The notes: a model not told the origin generated them from the letters alone. A DNA stretch of 64,000 bases from Syngnathus acus (GCF_901709675.1 NC_051087.1:17229067-17293066); one strand, 5' to 3'. Positions 11,301 through 21,076 are shown, counted from the stretch's first letter. Translations and numbers: made by a program.

Positions 11301-11646
11301 GCCCTCTGGGAAGAGGTTTCGCAGCATCCGCTGCAGGTCCACCAGGTTCTGCAATAGTTTTTTCCCTGCTGTCGTCAGACTGCTGAACATTCAAACGTAG
11401 CATTCCTCTGCACACTTGTAAATACTGTTTTTGTCTCCTGCACTGTTCACATACTTTATCACTGCTGCACTTTGTACTTTATAATTATCTTATCTCATAT
11501 TTTTATATAGAATGTCACTTTTTTTAACCAGCCGAAATACCTCTACATTGCTGAAAGCCGTATGCAACGAAATTTCGTTTTGTACACACCTAGTGTTGAC
11601 AAAATGACAATAAAGTTCTGTCTAAGTCTAAGTCTAAGTCTAAGTC
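8386..11646 (+). mobile_element. L2-like LINE with intact ORF2
   Basis: The element starts near cagttccaagatggcggcgc, right after MITE sequence. It carries one long ORF, a 245-bp 3' region, and ends with acaataaagttctg followed by (ctaagt)n, the kind of short tandem tail typical of L2-clade elements. No separate ORF1 is present, so it is either 5'-truncated or of a single-ORF type. It is the best-preserved LINE in the window and lies antisense to zdhhc5 in intron 5. Confidence 0.85.
8395..11400 (+). CDS. L2-like LINE ORF2: endonuclease-reverse transcriptase
   Basis: This 1001-codon ORF runs without stop or frameshift. I take the ATG at 8395 inside the LINE, not the in-frame ATG at 8365 that lies in MITE sequence. 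The order is a basic N-terminus (residues 90-112 rich in Arg), an APE endonuclease (about 128-340: SNVRSLDNKMD, TETW at 163-166, GDFN at 283-286, SDH at 333-335), a linker, then reverse transcriptase (about 545-830: [35 protein letters not shown] at 775-778) and a C-terminal region with FLGVHI and FYRSTIESIL. All catalytic motifs I can check are present. The protein would nick target DNA and reverse-transcribe its own RNA in the nucleus. Activity is inferred only. Confidence 0.85.
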   Translation: MAAPLLAAAATGLSIRRGYSQNMSPRTLQTTQSLVYPSSRLAYDRQRLLEVRSSSVFGHVATTTLVCLRSLGVLRALAPGAHDAAGSPGSTRRRRSKRRRCDRRRKRGCRGGLTAKLRANPYKPPLPSIFLSNVRSLDNKMDHLKLELSSKREVRNCCALILTETWLNSSMPDNAVSLEGLATFRADRNSELSGKSRGGGLCVYINNNWCKNARSVASFCSSDIELLTVNCRPFYLPREFTVVSITAVYVPPSANTKEAMRVLYRTISELQSTHTEGVFIIAGDFNQASMKTILPHFYQHVDFPTRGENTLDLVYTNIKDAFRAAPRPHLGSSDHLSVMLTPAYRPLLIRAKPTVKQVRVWSEGAMEALQDCFECSDWDMFKSAATYDNQINIDEYAMTVSAYINKCSEDVSTTKNIITRANQRPWMTEDVRHTLRARNSAFKSGDKEALRTARANLNRAIRLAKRSHSRKIQDFFHDANNTRSMWQGIRAITDYNSPSPPVGEVDADFLNGLNNFFGRFEALNSTPAVKTVPHREEEVLCLDSADVWKTLRRVNPRKAPGPDNIPGRVFKECAGQLAGVITDIFNISLDQAKVPVCFKAASIIPVPKKPQITSWNDYRPVALTPIMMKCFERLLKDHIVSRLPPTFDPFQFAYRQNRSTEDAISSVLHLSLAHLEERNTHVRLLFLDFSSAFNTIIPQHLVEKLEHLGFSTPLRNWLLDFLTNRPQSVRVGQNTSDVITLSTGSPQGCVLSPLLFTLMTHDCAPRFTTNHIVKFADDTTVVGLIRDNNDLDYREEVEQLVGWCRENSLILNVEKTKEIIVDFRKNQPHHAPLIINSSAVEVVSSTKFLGVHITDDLTWTVNTTTLVKRAQKRLYFLRRMRRAHLPPPIMRTFYRSTIESILTSCLSVWCGGCSASDWKNLRRVVRTAERIIGAPLPSIQDLSSQRCVSRARNIISDPSHPHHGLFSLLPSGKRFRSIRCRSTRFCNSFFPAVVRLLNIQT

Positions 11647-11699
11647 TTTTCCAGCATCGACATACCATTATACATGCATTATACATGGAAACTACGGTA

Positions 11700-11914
11700 A
11701 TTCATTTTCAAGCATTTCAACAGTAAGGAGTTTATATACGGTGTCAGAATGAATGATTAATGTATCAAATTTCCTCTCAAATACTATTATTGCCATACTT
11801 CCATTTATTTGACTCTTCATTGAATGAAGACGGTTAGGCCCGCTGCTTCGGCAACGTAGTAGAGTAAACTCATATGAATTGTTACTTCGGCACAACTCGG
11901 GCGAGTGTGCCATG
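11700..11914. other. zdhhc5 intron 5, no recognised feature
   Basis: Unique-looking AT-rich intron sequence. I see nothing to annotate. Confidence 0.4.
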
Positions 11915-12684
11915 GTGTAAATCAACGAATCCCTGAGGTCTTAACAAAGACATCTAAAAATATCCGAGATTTAACAAAAGCCACAAATCACAGAAGGGAG
12001 CCATCAGTATGGCGCGGTTGTCTCAATTTTAAGTTACACAGCACGAGCGTCGTTTGACTTCAAAGGGGTTGGCGTCATAAAGAGATTAGATTGATTCTTT
12101 TAGAATTAATTTAATAAAGGTGGTTAAGCAACTCGGACGAGTCTCTTCGACCCCGGCTTATTCAACCCTTTAATGGGAAGCCGGTCGCTTTAATATAATA
12201 AGTGCAGTTTGACACCCCCAAGACGTTTTTTGACTACCTCGGTGACTTCGACCCCAGATATTGGAAAGTCCACCTCAGAGTCTCCAGGCCCTGCTTCCAC
12301 AATGGAAGGCGTGTCGGTGGAATTGAGGAGGTCTTCGAAGTTTTCTCCCCACCGACTCACGACGTCCCGAGTCGAGGTCAGCAGCACACCATCTCCACTG
12401 TAAACAGTGTTGACGATGCACTGCTTCCCCCTCCTGAGACGCCGGATGGTGGACCAGAGATCCTTAACGCCTGATCCTTAACATCAGGTATTGTCAGATC
12501 TGGCTCAAAATAGTTATCTTAAAATCAGCTAGGGCGAATGCGCGCTAGTGTAAATAACGAATCCCTGAATCTTAACAAAGACATCTAAATATATCCGAGA
12601 TTTAACAAAAGCCCCAAATCACAGAAGAGAGCCACCAATAGGGCGCGGTCATTCTGACGCCGTGTCTCGACCTTAGTTACCCTA
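11915..12684. repeat. Direct repeat pair flanking a Rex3 scrap
   Basis: About 130 bp starting gtgtaaat at 11915 recurs at 12548-12684: both share aacgaatccctga, cttaacaaagacatctaaa, atccgagatttaacaaaag and aaatcacagaag. Substitutions and small indels separate them (roughly 85-90% identity by eye). The segment between holds the Rex3 fragment at 12200-12480. The repeat itself is unclassified. Confidence 0.65.
12200..12480 (-). mobile_element. Rex3 LINE fragment (pre-RT region)
   Basis: On the minus strand it encodes SRWGENFEDLLN, PSIVEAGPGDSEV and SGVEVTEVVKK, matching the same region of the larger Rex3 copy at 30.7-30.9 kb. It is short, truncated at both ends and non-functional. Confidence 0.75.
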
Positions 12685-12689
12685 CACCA

Positions 12690-13046
12690 GTGCTTCTCAA
12701 ATAGTGGGGGGGCGCGGCGCGATACCAAGGGGGTCACGTGTGACACCAGGGAACATGCTTTTCTTTTGGCTGTACTAGATTAAAGGGTAATTAGACATCC
12801 ACTGCAGTAGGTGGGAGTGGCGGTATCACTGGAAGTGTGCGAAAGGAGTATTCGCTCTATTGTGTAGAGCGCACGGAACATACGCACACACAGCACAGAG
12901 CAGGCGATAAAAAGTGCAGTGGGACACCATGTAACAGGATTGAAAAGAACGGCGGAGAGAGACGGAGATAAGAGAATTGAGAGTCACACGAAAGCTAAGA
13001 CAAAGAAGTATGACGAAGCGTACGTAGCGCTCGGCTTCAGTGCGAC
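12690..13046 (+). mobile_element. hAT element 5' fragment (ZBED5/SCAND3-like)
   Basis: It begins caccagtgcttctcaaatag, a hAT-type terminus, and reaches the start of a transposase-like frame. That frame encodes KKYDEAYVALGFS, the conserved N-terminal stretch of ZBED5/SCAND3-type hAT proteins, and ends in a stop shortly after. The Rex3 fragment at 13047 cuts it off. Confidence 0.55.
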
Positions 13047-13372
13047 TACGATGGGAGACAATGTCTAGTCGGAACTTTTCTGCCTCGCACACCAGCTCGG
13101 GCTCCTTCCCTGGCAGAGAGGTGACATTCCATGTCCCAAGAGCCAGCTTCTGCAGCCGGGGATCGGACCGCCAAGGTCCCCACCTTTGGCCACCGCCCAG
13201 CTCACTTAGCACCCGACTCCTTTGGCCCCTCCCACAGGTGGTGAGCCCATGGGAAGGGGGACCCACGTTTTCTTTTCGGGCTGTGCCCGGCCAGGCCCCA
13301 TGGGCGAAGGCCCGGTCACCAGACGCTCACCTTTGAGCCCCAACTCCAGGTTAGATGCAGCCCGCTTTTTTT
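13047..13372 (-). mobile_element. Rex3 LINE fragment (endonuclease start)
   Basis: The minus strand encodes LALGTWNVTSLPGKEPELV followed by EAEKFRLDIVS, the beginning of the Rex3 endonuclease; the corresponding + strand block is at about 28590-28640. A poly-T run lies at its right edge. It is 3'-truncated. Confidence 0.75.
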
Positions 13373-13598
13373 TTTTCAAGAATAGGGACACAAAATGGTT
13401 AGACTTCCTGTGGGCATTGTTTACGTATGTGACCCCTGTTTTAAACTGTTATAGGCAATGATAATCACTTTGGGTTGAAATTATTGGTGGGAAGCTGTTA
13501 TTTGAGGTTTGCGCAGTCCTTATCCACAGTGATTAGTGATGTGAGGTGAACAGCATGAGAGGGAGACAAAAAAGATTTAATGATAAAATATGTTCTAC

Positions 13599-13701
13599 CT
13601 GCTCATTGGTAGTTCTGCCCCTTCCCACAAGAACAATGTGGAAACCAGTGAGACCAGCAACTGGAATGAAAAACAGGCCTGCAACACACATTACAGCCAG
13701 C
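13599..13701 (-). CDS. zdhhc5: zdhhc5-like palmitoyltransferase, coding exon 5
   Basis: This exon encodes residues 207-240: TM4 ([20 protein letters not shown]) and the TTxE motif TTNE at 236-239, which supports the catalytic site in DHHC enzymes. It has a TTTTTCAG acceptor, starts with the third base of a Thr codon begun in exon 4, and ends in phase 0 at GAGCAG|GTAGAA. It is almost identical to mammalian ZDHHC5 over this stretch. Confidence 0.95.
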
Positions 13702-14039
13702 CTGAAAAAGAACGTTAAGGAAAATATTGCCTGTTAATAGTCTATTTTTTAGGCTCTACGCAATCACAATTTTTGGGGTCAATCACAGATCAGAGAGCTT
13801 AAAGACCCATTAGGGTCAACATAGGTATGTTTTTGTTGATTATGGCGGCGCAGTATGGACAAAAGCGATAAAAGTTGCCTGAAGTTCACCACATTTCCCC
13901 TGAGTGCCAGTGTGCATTGTTGTTGAATATTGAGCTCTCACTCACCTGCAGTTGGACTAAATTACACCTAAATCTTGATTTTACGTGGATTTTTCTAGTT
14001 CTCAGTAACACTGTAACAGCATAAGCCGGACAGAGGGGC
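13702..14039. other. zdhhc5 intron 4, no recognised feature
   Basis: Intronic sequence between exon 5 and the LINE scrap. Nothing else was seen. Confidence 0.4.
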
Positions 14040-14272
14040 TGAACTAGATGCTCTCATTGCAGCAGTCCCACAATCAGAGAAGCTATTGGTTTTCCGGGAC
14101 CTCAACGCCAGAGTGGGGACAGACTATCAGACCTGGGAGGGAATCATTGGGAAGCATGGCATTGGCAAATGCAACAGCAACGGTTTACTGCTGCTCAAGT
14201 CTTGTGCTGCGCATGACCTTGTCATCACCAACACAATATTCTGACTACCCACCTGCAACAAGACGTCATGGG
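14040..14272 (+). mobile_element. LINE endonuclease fragment (RTE/CFDP2-like)
   Basis: A plus-strand frame reads [17 protein letters not shown], then [15 protein letters not shown], then [18 protein letters not shown] and HDLVITNT. This is the GDFNARVG-to-ITNT block of LINE endonucleases related to craniofacial development protein 2. The first glycine and phenylalanine of GDFN are changed (RDLN). Both ends are lost. The clade is uncertain. Confidence 0.6.
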
Positions 14273-14302
14273 TATGTGTTGTTGCATAATAGGCATGGTA
14301 TT

Positions 14303-14683
14303 TCATATATTATGTTGCATTTGTGTTTTAGTTTTATCTTGTTCTTGGGTCAAGAGCGGTCTGAGTTGTGTGTGTGGTTTGATCGTTGTATTGATGTTGC
14401 ATTTCTTAATGGCTCTTTGGATGCGTTTGGTGACTCCTCTGATATATGGCAGTGTGATGATGGGCGGTTTGTTTTTGTTGTGTGTTTCTGATCTTCTGTT
14501 GCGTTTTTTTGTGTGCCTGTTCTTTGGATATTGGCAGGTTCTGAGTGCGTTGTGTACGTGTGTCTTCTCCTCTTCCCTGTCCTGTTTGTCTGTGACTATG
14601 ATGGCTCGTTTGTACAGTGTTCTGACTAGTGACAGTTTGTGTTCTTTGGGGTGCTCTGATGTCCATAACAGGTATTGATCCAC
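14303..14683 (-). pseudogene. Penelope-type RT C-terminal/linker region
   Basis: The frame begins with DQYLLWTSEHPKEHKLSLVR and continues with RTCQYPKN, LPYIRGVTKRIQRAIKK and KPHTQLRPLL. These are the DQYL...HPLEHK, CGYP, PYVxGVSExxRR and TLRxxL blocks that follow the reverse transcriptase in Penelope-like elements and precede the GIY-YIG endonuclease. The endonuclease itself is absent, with a stop soon after. Confidence 0.75.
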
Positions 14684-14817
14684 GTAGGTGGGTTTCCTGT
14701 GTATTTAAAGTATGATACTGCCGTCTGTCTACGGTGAATTTCTAGGGCCAAAAAGCCTAGTTCATAGTTTTTTTTCTTCCTCATGTGTGAATTTGATGCT
14801 GCCTGTGTGGTCTATGG

Positions 14818-15438
14818 CAGTGGTCCCCGGGCCGCAGACCGGTACTGGTCCGTGGCTCATTTGGTACCGGGCGACACAAAAAAAGAATAAATACCTTGCA
14901 TTATTTTACACCTCTGTGACATGTAAATGGGCGAAGATCTGGTCACCAGACTCATTTTATGTTGTAAGTACAATGTTATGAGGATGCTGCAAGTAAAGTC
15001 AGATTGACTACACAGTGGATTCACATGTATTATTATATTATATTGTGGTGTTTGCATACAAAATTCCCCTATGGAACTCAGGGTTGAAAGGTGTCTTGGG
15101 ATGGTGGTGTTGATGTTGTAACGCACTTCCGTTGTTCTGCGATATGATTGGCTGCAAAGATAGTACGATGACGTTTAGGATTGTGGTTGGCCTGTTTTGC
15201 GTAAATGGTATTGTCGTTGAAACATGGACGATTTTTGCGAAGAAAACGTCCATACACAATGTACAGTCTGTGATTATTTGATTTACAGATGCTTTCGACA
15301 TTTGATTTTGATTTTCTTGAATTGTTTTTAGAAGTTTTAGTCACAAAAATCGTAACGTCATCAAATACCAGTCCATGAAAATATTGTCTGACAGTAATCC
15401 GATCCGTGGTGCTAAAAAGGTTGGGGAACACTGGACTG
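14818..15438. mobile_element. hAT MITE with exact 8-bp target duplication
   Basis: It starts cagtggtccc and ends near ggttggggaacactg, a hAT-type terminal pair. The 8-bp duplication gtctatgg flanks it at 14810-14817 and 15439-15446. It carries no transposase. It inserted into the Penelope element, so it is younger. Confidence 0.85.
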
Positions 15439-16061
15439 GTCTATGGTGTTGAGGTAGTCTGTGAGCTGTTGTGTGTATCCGTTTTATATTTTTTCTAGAA
15501 TGTCGCCGACGTACCTTTTTCCAAAATTATATGCTGCAATCCTCTGGTGCTGTGGCTATAGCTTGTTGTTCCAGATGCTCCAAGAAAAAAAAACGCTCAT
15601 TCCTTCAGTCTGTTTGTATATGGGGTTGTTATATTGAAAATAAGTGGATGTGGCGACGAATCTGAGTAGTGACATGATGTCTTCAACTGTGAGTTTGGTT
15701 CGTTTCCGGAGTGAATTGTACTTCCTGAGTCTACTGTGTACGATGTTGAGTGTGGCTTCTACTGGGGGTTTTGAGAACTATGACTATTTTGTCCTGTCTT
15801 ATATTGATTTGTTGTAAGTCCTTTGTCAGTTATTGTGAGTTTCTGCAGTGCTGTTCAGTGAGTCCGCGACGGGGTTTTATGATTTCTGCAAGTGATTCGG
15901 AGAGGTTGTATGTGATGGATCCTTTGCTGTCGACAATGGGGCAGAGTTGTGTATCGGATTTGTGTATTGAAGAGCGATCCAGGGCGCTTGCTTATAGCAC
16001 TGAGTTGGCTCATATGTTGAGCACTTGTTTTGTGAAATAAAGAGCCGGTTGCAAAACCCAC

Positions 16062-16400
16062 ATCTTGCCTGGTACTTTGGTAACGCTACAATATAGTTAT
16101 ATACGTAGATCTGTGGAATTATGGGATCCGCAACTGATGACGAGGCTGACGACGAGGCTGACGACGAGGCTGACGATGGTCAGCGGCGCTCATAGATCTG
16201 GAGTCAACAGCTGTTTTTTTTTTTGGTTTTTTTTTTTAAAGTGACACAGCAGATGAAGATTCCGATGGATTTAATGATTTGGAGTAACACGGATGGCTCG
16301 TTAAAATTGTTGTTTATATTACATTTATTTGATATATCTAGTCTGACGTCAGCGGCGCACGTAGATCCGGAGTCAACAGCTGTTTTTCTTTTTTTTTTTT
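16062..16400. mobile_element. Remnant of the 'gatttaatgatttggag' MITE family
   Basis: It shares gatggatttaatgatttgga, gacgtcagcggcgc and a following AT-rich block with repeats at 19620, 53130 and 60300. It includes a 12-bp tandem of gaggctgacgac (about 16143-16178) and poly-T runs. Confidence 0.5.
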
Positions 16401-16402
16401 AA

Positions 16403-16520
16403 TTGACACAAGACAAGTCAAGTTTATTTGTATAGCCCTAAATCACAAGCAGTCTCAAAGGGCTTCACATAGACAAACAATTGACAATTGTTCTCAAAGC
16501 ATCCCCTGATCTTAAAACGA
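16403..16520 (-). mobile_element. CR1-like 3' end fragment
   Basis: It contains agtcaagtttattt and gtctcaaagggcttcacat followed by gacaattgttctca, the same 3' end as the CR1 copies at 38297 and 40174. Only about 120 bp remain. Confidence 0.7.
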
Positions 16521-16566
16521 AGATTCCGATGGATTAGATTAGATTAGTTTAGATTCAAATGTATTG

Positions 16567-17775
16567 TCATTGTACAGCACAAGTACAGTACAGCGAAATG
16601 AACTTTGACATCCAACCAGAAGTGCAAAAAAGTAGAAGTCTTTGATGATGCTGCGTGCCTTCTTCAGGCACCCTTTTTTGGTAAATCGACTCGATGGAAG
16701 GAAGTGATGTGCCGATAATGCGTTGGGCCATCTTCACCACCCTCTGCAGTGACTTCCGGTCCGCGGCTGTGCAGTTGCCGTACCAGACCGTGATACCGTT
16801 GGTTAGGATACTCTCTATGGTACACCGGTAGAAGTTCACCAGGATTCGAGGAGATAGGTGGGCTTTCCTCAGTCTCCTCAAGAAGAAGAGACGCTTGTGG
16901 GCCTTGCTGACCAGTGACGAGGTATTGAGGGACCAGGAGAGGTCATCGGAGATCTGGACACCCAGGAATTTGAAGCTGGCGACCCGCTCGACCTCCGCCC
17001 CGTTGATATGGATGGGGGCATTCGTGTCAGCCTCAGTCTTTCTGAAGTCAACGATGAGCTCCTTGGTTTTCTTGGTGTTGAGGGCCGGGTTGTTGTTGGC
17101 ACACCACGTCGTCAGGTGCTGTACCTCTTCCCTGTAGGCCGTTTCATCTTTGTTTTTGATGAGGCCTACCACCGTTGTGTTGTCTGCAAACTTGAGGATG
17201 GTGTTAGAGCCATGCGCAGGAGTGCAGTCGTAGGTGTCAAGTATCCAGTTGATGACAGAGGGGTTGATGTTGAGGTCCTTGTTCTCCACAAGGTTGCCAA
17301 GTTTGGTGATGAGTTTGGAGGGGATGATGGTGTTGAATGCAGAGCTGAAGTCGATGAACAGCATCCGCACATGGGTGTTGCTCTCGTCCAGGTGGGAGAG
17401 GGCTGCATGTAGTGCAGAGGAGATGGCGTCATCCGTGCTCCTGTTTGCACGGTAGGCAAATTGGTGTTTGTCCAGAGAAGGTGAGAGCCCAGATTTGACG
17501 TGACCCAGGAGCAGCCTCTTGAGGCACTTTATGAAGTGGGAGACGAGTGCAACTGGGCGGTAGTTGTTGAGGCTCTTCGCAGAGGAGTGTTTAGGCAACG
17601 GCACAATGGAGGTGGTCTTGAAGCACAACGGGACAGTTGCCTGGGCCAGAGACAGGTTGAAGATGTCGGTGAACACCTCCGTCAGCTGCTCAGCACAGTT
17701 CCTGAGCACCCGGCCGGGAATGCCATCAGGGCCAGCTGCTTTGCGTGCATTTGTCCTTTTCAGTGCCGCGCACAC
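16567..17775 (-). pseudogene. L2-like reverse transcriptase, inactivated
   Basis: This 402-codon frame shows [48 protein letters not shown], then jumps to CTPAHGSNTILKFADN, and later FLGVQISDDLSW and FYRCTIESIL. About 50-60 residues containing RT motif B are deleted without a frame change. The second catalytic aspartate is asparagine. The intact LINE at 8395 serves as the reference. Confidence 0.85.
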
Positions 17776-18450
17776 TTCAGTGGGTGAGAGAGTGAGGGGT
17801 TGGTGATCAGCGGGGAGAGCAATCCTGGTGGCCGTCTCCAGATTGTCTCTGTCGAAGCGGGCTTAGTGATGGTTGAGTTTGTCGGGGGAGGGGTTGGTTG
17901 CAGTGGGGGGGTTGATGGAGGGTTTGTAGTCCGAGATGGCCCGGATGCCGTGCCACACGCGCCGGGGATCGTTGTTGTTGAAATGATCCTCCACCTTTAG
18001 CTTGTGGGTGTGGTTGGCCTGTTTTATTTCTTTGTTCAGGGAAGCCCTGGCTGAGCAGTAGGCCTGCTTGTCCCCAGATCTGAAGGCAGTGTCACGTGCC
18101 TTAAGGTGTAGACGGACCTCGCTGTTCATCCACGGCTTCTGATTGGGAAATGTGGTAATCCGTTTGGTGGTGGTGACACTGTTAATGATGGAGTTGATGT
18201 GATCCACAACAGAGGAGGCGTAGGAGTCAATATCAATGACGGAGTCCCTGGTGGCCTGCGTGGCAAACCTCTTCCACTCTGTGTCCTGCAGCCATTGCCC
18301 CATCTCAGCATCAGCACCCTCTGGCCAGATCTTAACAGACCTAGCAGAGGGCTTCACATTGATGATGGGGGTGTAATTGGGCCAGAGGAACAAAGAGAGG
18401 TGGTCTGATTGTCCCAGGTGGGGGAGGTAAACGGCCTTGTATGCATCATT

Positions 18451-18764
18451 AAAGATTAAAGATTAAAGTCCCAATGATCGTCACACACACACCTGGGTGT
18501 GGTGAAATTTGTCCTCTGCATTTAACCCATCCCCGTGTGATTTTAATCCATCCCCTGGGGGAGAGGGGAGCAGTGAGCAGCAGCGGTGCCGCGCTCGGGA
18601 ATCAGTTGGTGATCTAACCCCCCAATTCCAACCCTTAATGCTGAGTGCCAAGCAGGGAGGCAATGGGTCCCATTTTTATAGTCTTTGGTATGACCCGGCC
18701 GGGGTTTGAACCCACAACCTTCCAGTCTCAGGGCGGACACTCTACCACTAGGCCACTGAGCTGG
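18451..18764 (-). mobile_element. tRNA-derived SINE, copy 1
   Basis: On the minus strand it begins cagctcagtggcctagtggt, a tRNA-like A-box region, followed by ggttgtgggttcaaacccc (B-box-like), then a body with ggcactcagcattaagggtt and a (ctttaat)n tail. It interrupts the L2 endonuclease frame between VYSNIN and the DAYKAV region. No long target duplication is visible. Its sequence is identical by eye to copy 2 at 23905. Confidence 0.9.
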
Positions 18765-19619
18765 ATTGATGTTAGAGTAAACATGGTCTAATATCTTTTT
18801 TCCCCTAGTGGGACATGTGACATGTTGATAGAACTTGGGGAGCACAGTCTTAGATTTGAGTGACTGAAGTCTCCTGCTACTATAAAGGCTGCCTCTGGAT
18901 GTAAGTTCTGGTGTTTGCTGATGGTAGCATGTAGCTCCTTCATAGCTTGCTTAGCGTTAGCATCGGAGGCTATGTAGCATGCACTGACTACAGTTGCTGT
19001 GAATTCCCTGGGCTGGTAGAAGGGTCTACATTTCACAACGAGATATTTTGCATCAGCAGAACAGTGACTCTCAATTGTGGAACTGTCTGAACACCAAGCC
19101 TTGTTAATAAAGACGCACAAACCTCCACCGCGAGTTTTTCCGGAGTCGCCAGTTCTGTCGGCCGTATGCAGGTCGCAGCCTGCTAGCTCAACAGCACTGT
19201 CGGGGCTAGCGCTACGGAGCCATGATTCCACTGCCGCAGTTCGTCCATTTTGTCCGCCAGAGAACGGACATTGGCGAGGAGTAAGCTAGGAAGTGCCGGA
19301 CGGTGGGGCGCTAGCCCTAGCCCAGCCTGTACGCCTCCACCCTTACCTTGCCTTTGTTTACGTTTTCTGGCCGGGTGCGCGATACAGCCACCTGTTGAGT
19401 CGCGTTGGGTAGCCACGGAGAGCTAGCTATGTCATTGTTGATTCGTAAACCTTCCAATCCAACGTGTTGATGTTGTAATTCTATGTCCAGGAGATGTTGT
19501 CGGGTGTAGGGTAACAACGCACGACTATTTTGGAAACGTAGACTTACGACTGTAAGGTAAATAACTACGTATTTGCGAAATCTGATCGGACCTCTGGCTT
19601 CGCTGTTTATATTATTGTT

Positions 19620-20076
19620 ATTTGATATATACATAGTTTATATATTGTTATATGGGCCTGTGGAATTATTTGAACTGCAACTGACGACGAGTCCGACGTC
19701 AGCGGCGCGCCACACGCGGCGTTGTTTACAGAAAGGACGAAGAATTCGATCGATGGATTCAATGATTTGGAGTGACACAGATGGTATGATAAACGTATTA
19801 TTTATGTAATAGTTATTTGAATAACTGTTAATGTTACGTCAGGCCCGTTTTCAGCTCCTCGTTTGTGTTTATGTCACGTTAGCATACCGTATCGTTTAGC
19901 CTGTTTTTGCTGGTTCATGTCTGTACTTGGTGTTGGATTTTGTCAAATAAATTTCCCCCAAAATGCGACTTAAACTCCGGTGCGACTTATACATGTTTTT
20001 TTCCCCCTTTATTGTGCATTTTATGGCTGATACGACTTGTACTCCGGAGCGACTTTTAGTCCGAAAAATACGGTAC
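19620..20076. mobile_element. 'gacttatactccgg' MITE, right part
   Basis: It carries the family blocks gatggattcaatgatttgga, taacgtattatttatgtaat-type AT sequence, ctcgtttgtgtttatgtcac and actccggtgcgactta. It ends with the terminal repeat cgaaaaatacggta at 20061-20074. The matching left terminus (taccgtatttttcggactat) is seen in other copies, at 52943 and 59981, but not here, so this copy is 5'-truncated. Confidence 0.6.
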
Positions 20077-20187
20077 TTTCGCCGGGGTAGAGGACATGAC
20101 AGCCAGCTTTGATGTTTGGATCCGTAGGAACCATTGCAGTGAGACTTGTGGTCGCAATACCCCGAGTGAGCGAGAGATTGTGGGCAG

Positions 20188-20281
<94 letters not shown>

Positions 20282-20282
20282 G
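20188..20282. repeat. (ATCT)n microsatellite
   Basis: This pure tetranucleotide run of about 23 units is followed by degenerate C-rich and (CCAT)n sequence to about 20406. Confidence 0.95.
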
Positions 20283-21076
20283 TATCCATCTATCCACCGA
20301 CCTACCTAGCCACAACCGACCCACCCACCAACCCCACCCAACCCCATCACCCACCCACCCGTCCATCCACCCGTCCATCCATCCATCCATCCATCCATCC
20401 ATCCATGAGTGCGGGGATGTCTGCTATGACTGGTGTTTGTTGGTTGAAACGTGTACTATCAGATGGTAGCGGTCTCAGACCAAGGGGTGACATCGTGAAC
20501 AGTTTGGTAATCATATCCCACCAAAGCAAGTAAATGTCAGAAAATAAAAAGCTGTAGAAACAGGAGAGAAAATGTGACAACGGAGGAGCAAGGCTTATCG
20601 GGGATGAGAATGGCAACTGTGAAAAAGTACGGAAAAGTAGTGGGGGGTATTTTATATATATATATATATATATATATCCGATACAGTGCCTTGCGAAAGT
20701 ATTCGGCCCCCTTGAACCTTTCAAACTTCGCCACATTTCAGGCTTCAAACATAAAGATATAAAATTTTAATTTTTTGTCAAGAATCAACATAAGTGGGAC
20801 ACAATCGTGAAGTGGAACGAAATTTATTGGATAATTTAAACTTTTTTAACAAATAAAAAACTGAAAAGTGGGGCGTGCAATATTATTCGGACCCCTTGCG
20901 CTAATACTTTGTAGCACCACCTTTTGCTGCAATAGAGGCTTTGCAGTCACGTGATTTTATCACGTGATTTTGTGTTATGCCGCCATCTTGCCGGTCAACC
21001 GGTCAGCTCGTTCCTACGTGTTCGTACAGATTCAGTTTGATTTCTGCGCTACATTTTCACCGATTTCATCCGAATT

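Larger units (their letters stand above)
7626..11699 (+). mobile_element. MITE copy B, split by an L2 LINE
   Basis: Same family as copy A but inverted relative to it. The left part is 7626-8385. The L2 LINE interrupts it just after gtattatacatgggtac. The right terminal repeat resumes after the LINE tail (about 11647-11699) and ends in acggta. The 124-codon open frame here (7894-8268) differs from that in copy A by one residue. A TATATAAA box (7981-7988) sits just after a CACGTCAG element. Confidence 0.75.
14275..16060 (-). mobile_element. Penelope-like element fragment, split by a hAT MITE
   Basis: The sequence is strongly TG-rich on the plus strand across both halves (14275-14809 and 15447-16060), consistent with one coding element read on the minus strand. 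Its recognisable protein is annotated at 14303-14683. The upstream half is decayed and I can only infer that it is RT. The GIY-YIG end is missing at 14275. Confidence 0.6.
16535..19420 (-). mobile_element. L2-like LINE, degraded, split by a SINE
   Basis: Its 3' tail lies at the left (tandem gatta units at 16535-16555). Reading leftward from 19420: endonuclease with NVRSLADKMDEL, GGGLCVFINKAW and VAGDFSHSN (18788-19300), the SINE at 18451-18764, a linker (17863-18393), then RT (16567-17775). Frameshifts separate the parts. The RT has lost the block that carries PQGCVLSP, and the catalytic FADD is FADN. It is dead. Confidence 0.85.

Noticed and set aside
14303-14683. Plus-strand ORFs 14048-14678 as a membrane protein
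   Set aside because: The Leu/Cys/Val-rich product is the antisense of a Penelope reading frame that shows family motifs.
18481-18709. Small ORFs at 18481-18709 and 23930-24158 as conserved genes
   Set aside because: They are identical only because both lie in copies of the same SINE.
20188-20282. CRISPR-like array in the ATCT and 267-bp tandem repeats
   Set aside because: The repeats are adjacent microsatellite or minisatellite units without unique spacers, in a vertebrate genome.
20096-20533. A Tyr/Leu/Ser-rich 145-codon ORF
   Set aside because: It is the translation of the ATCT and CCAT microsatellites.
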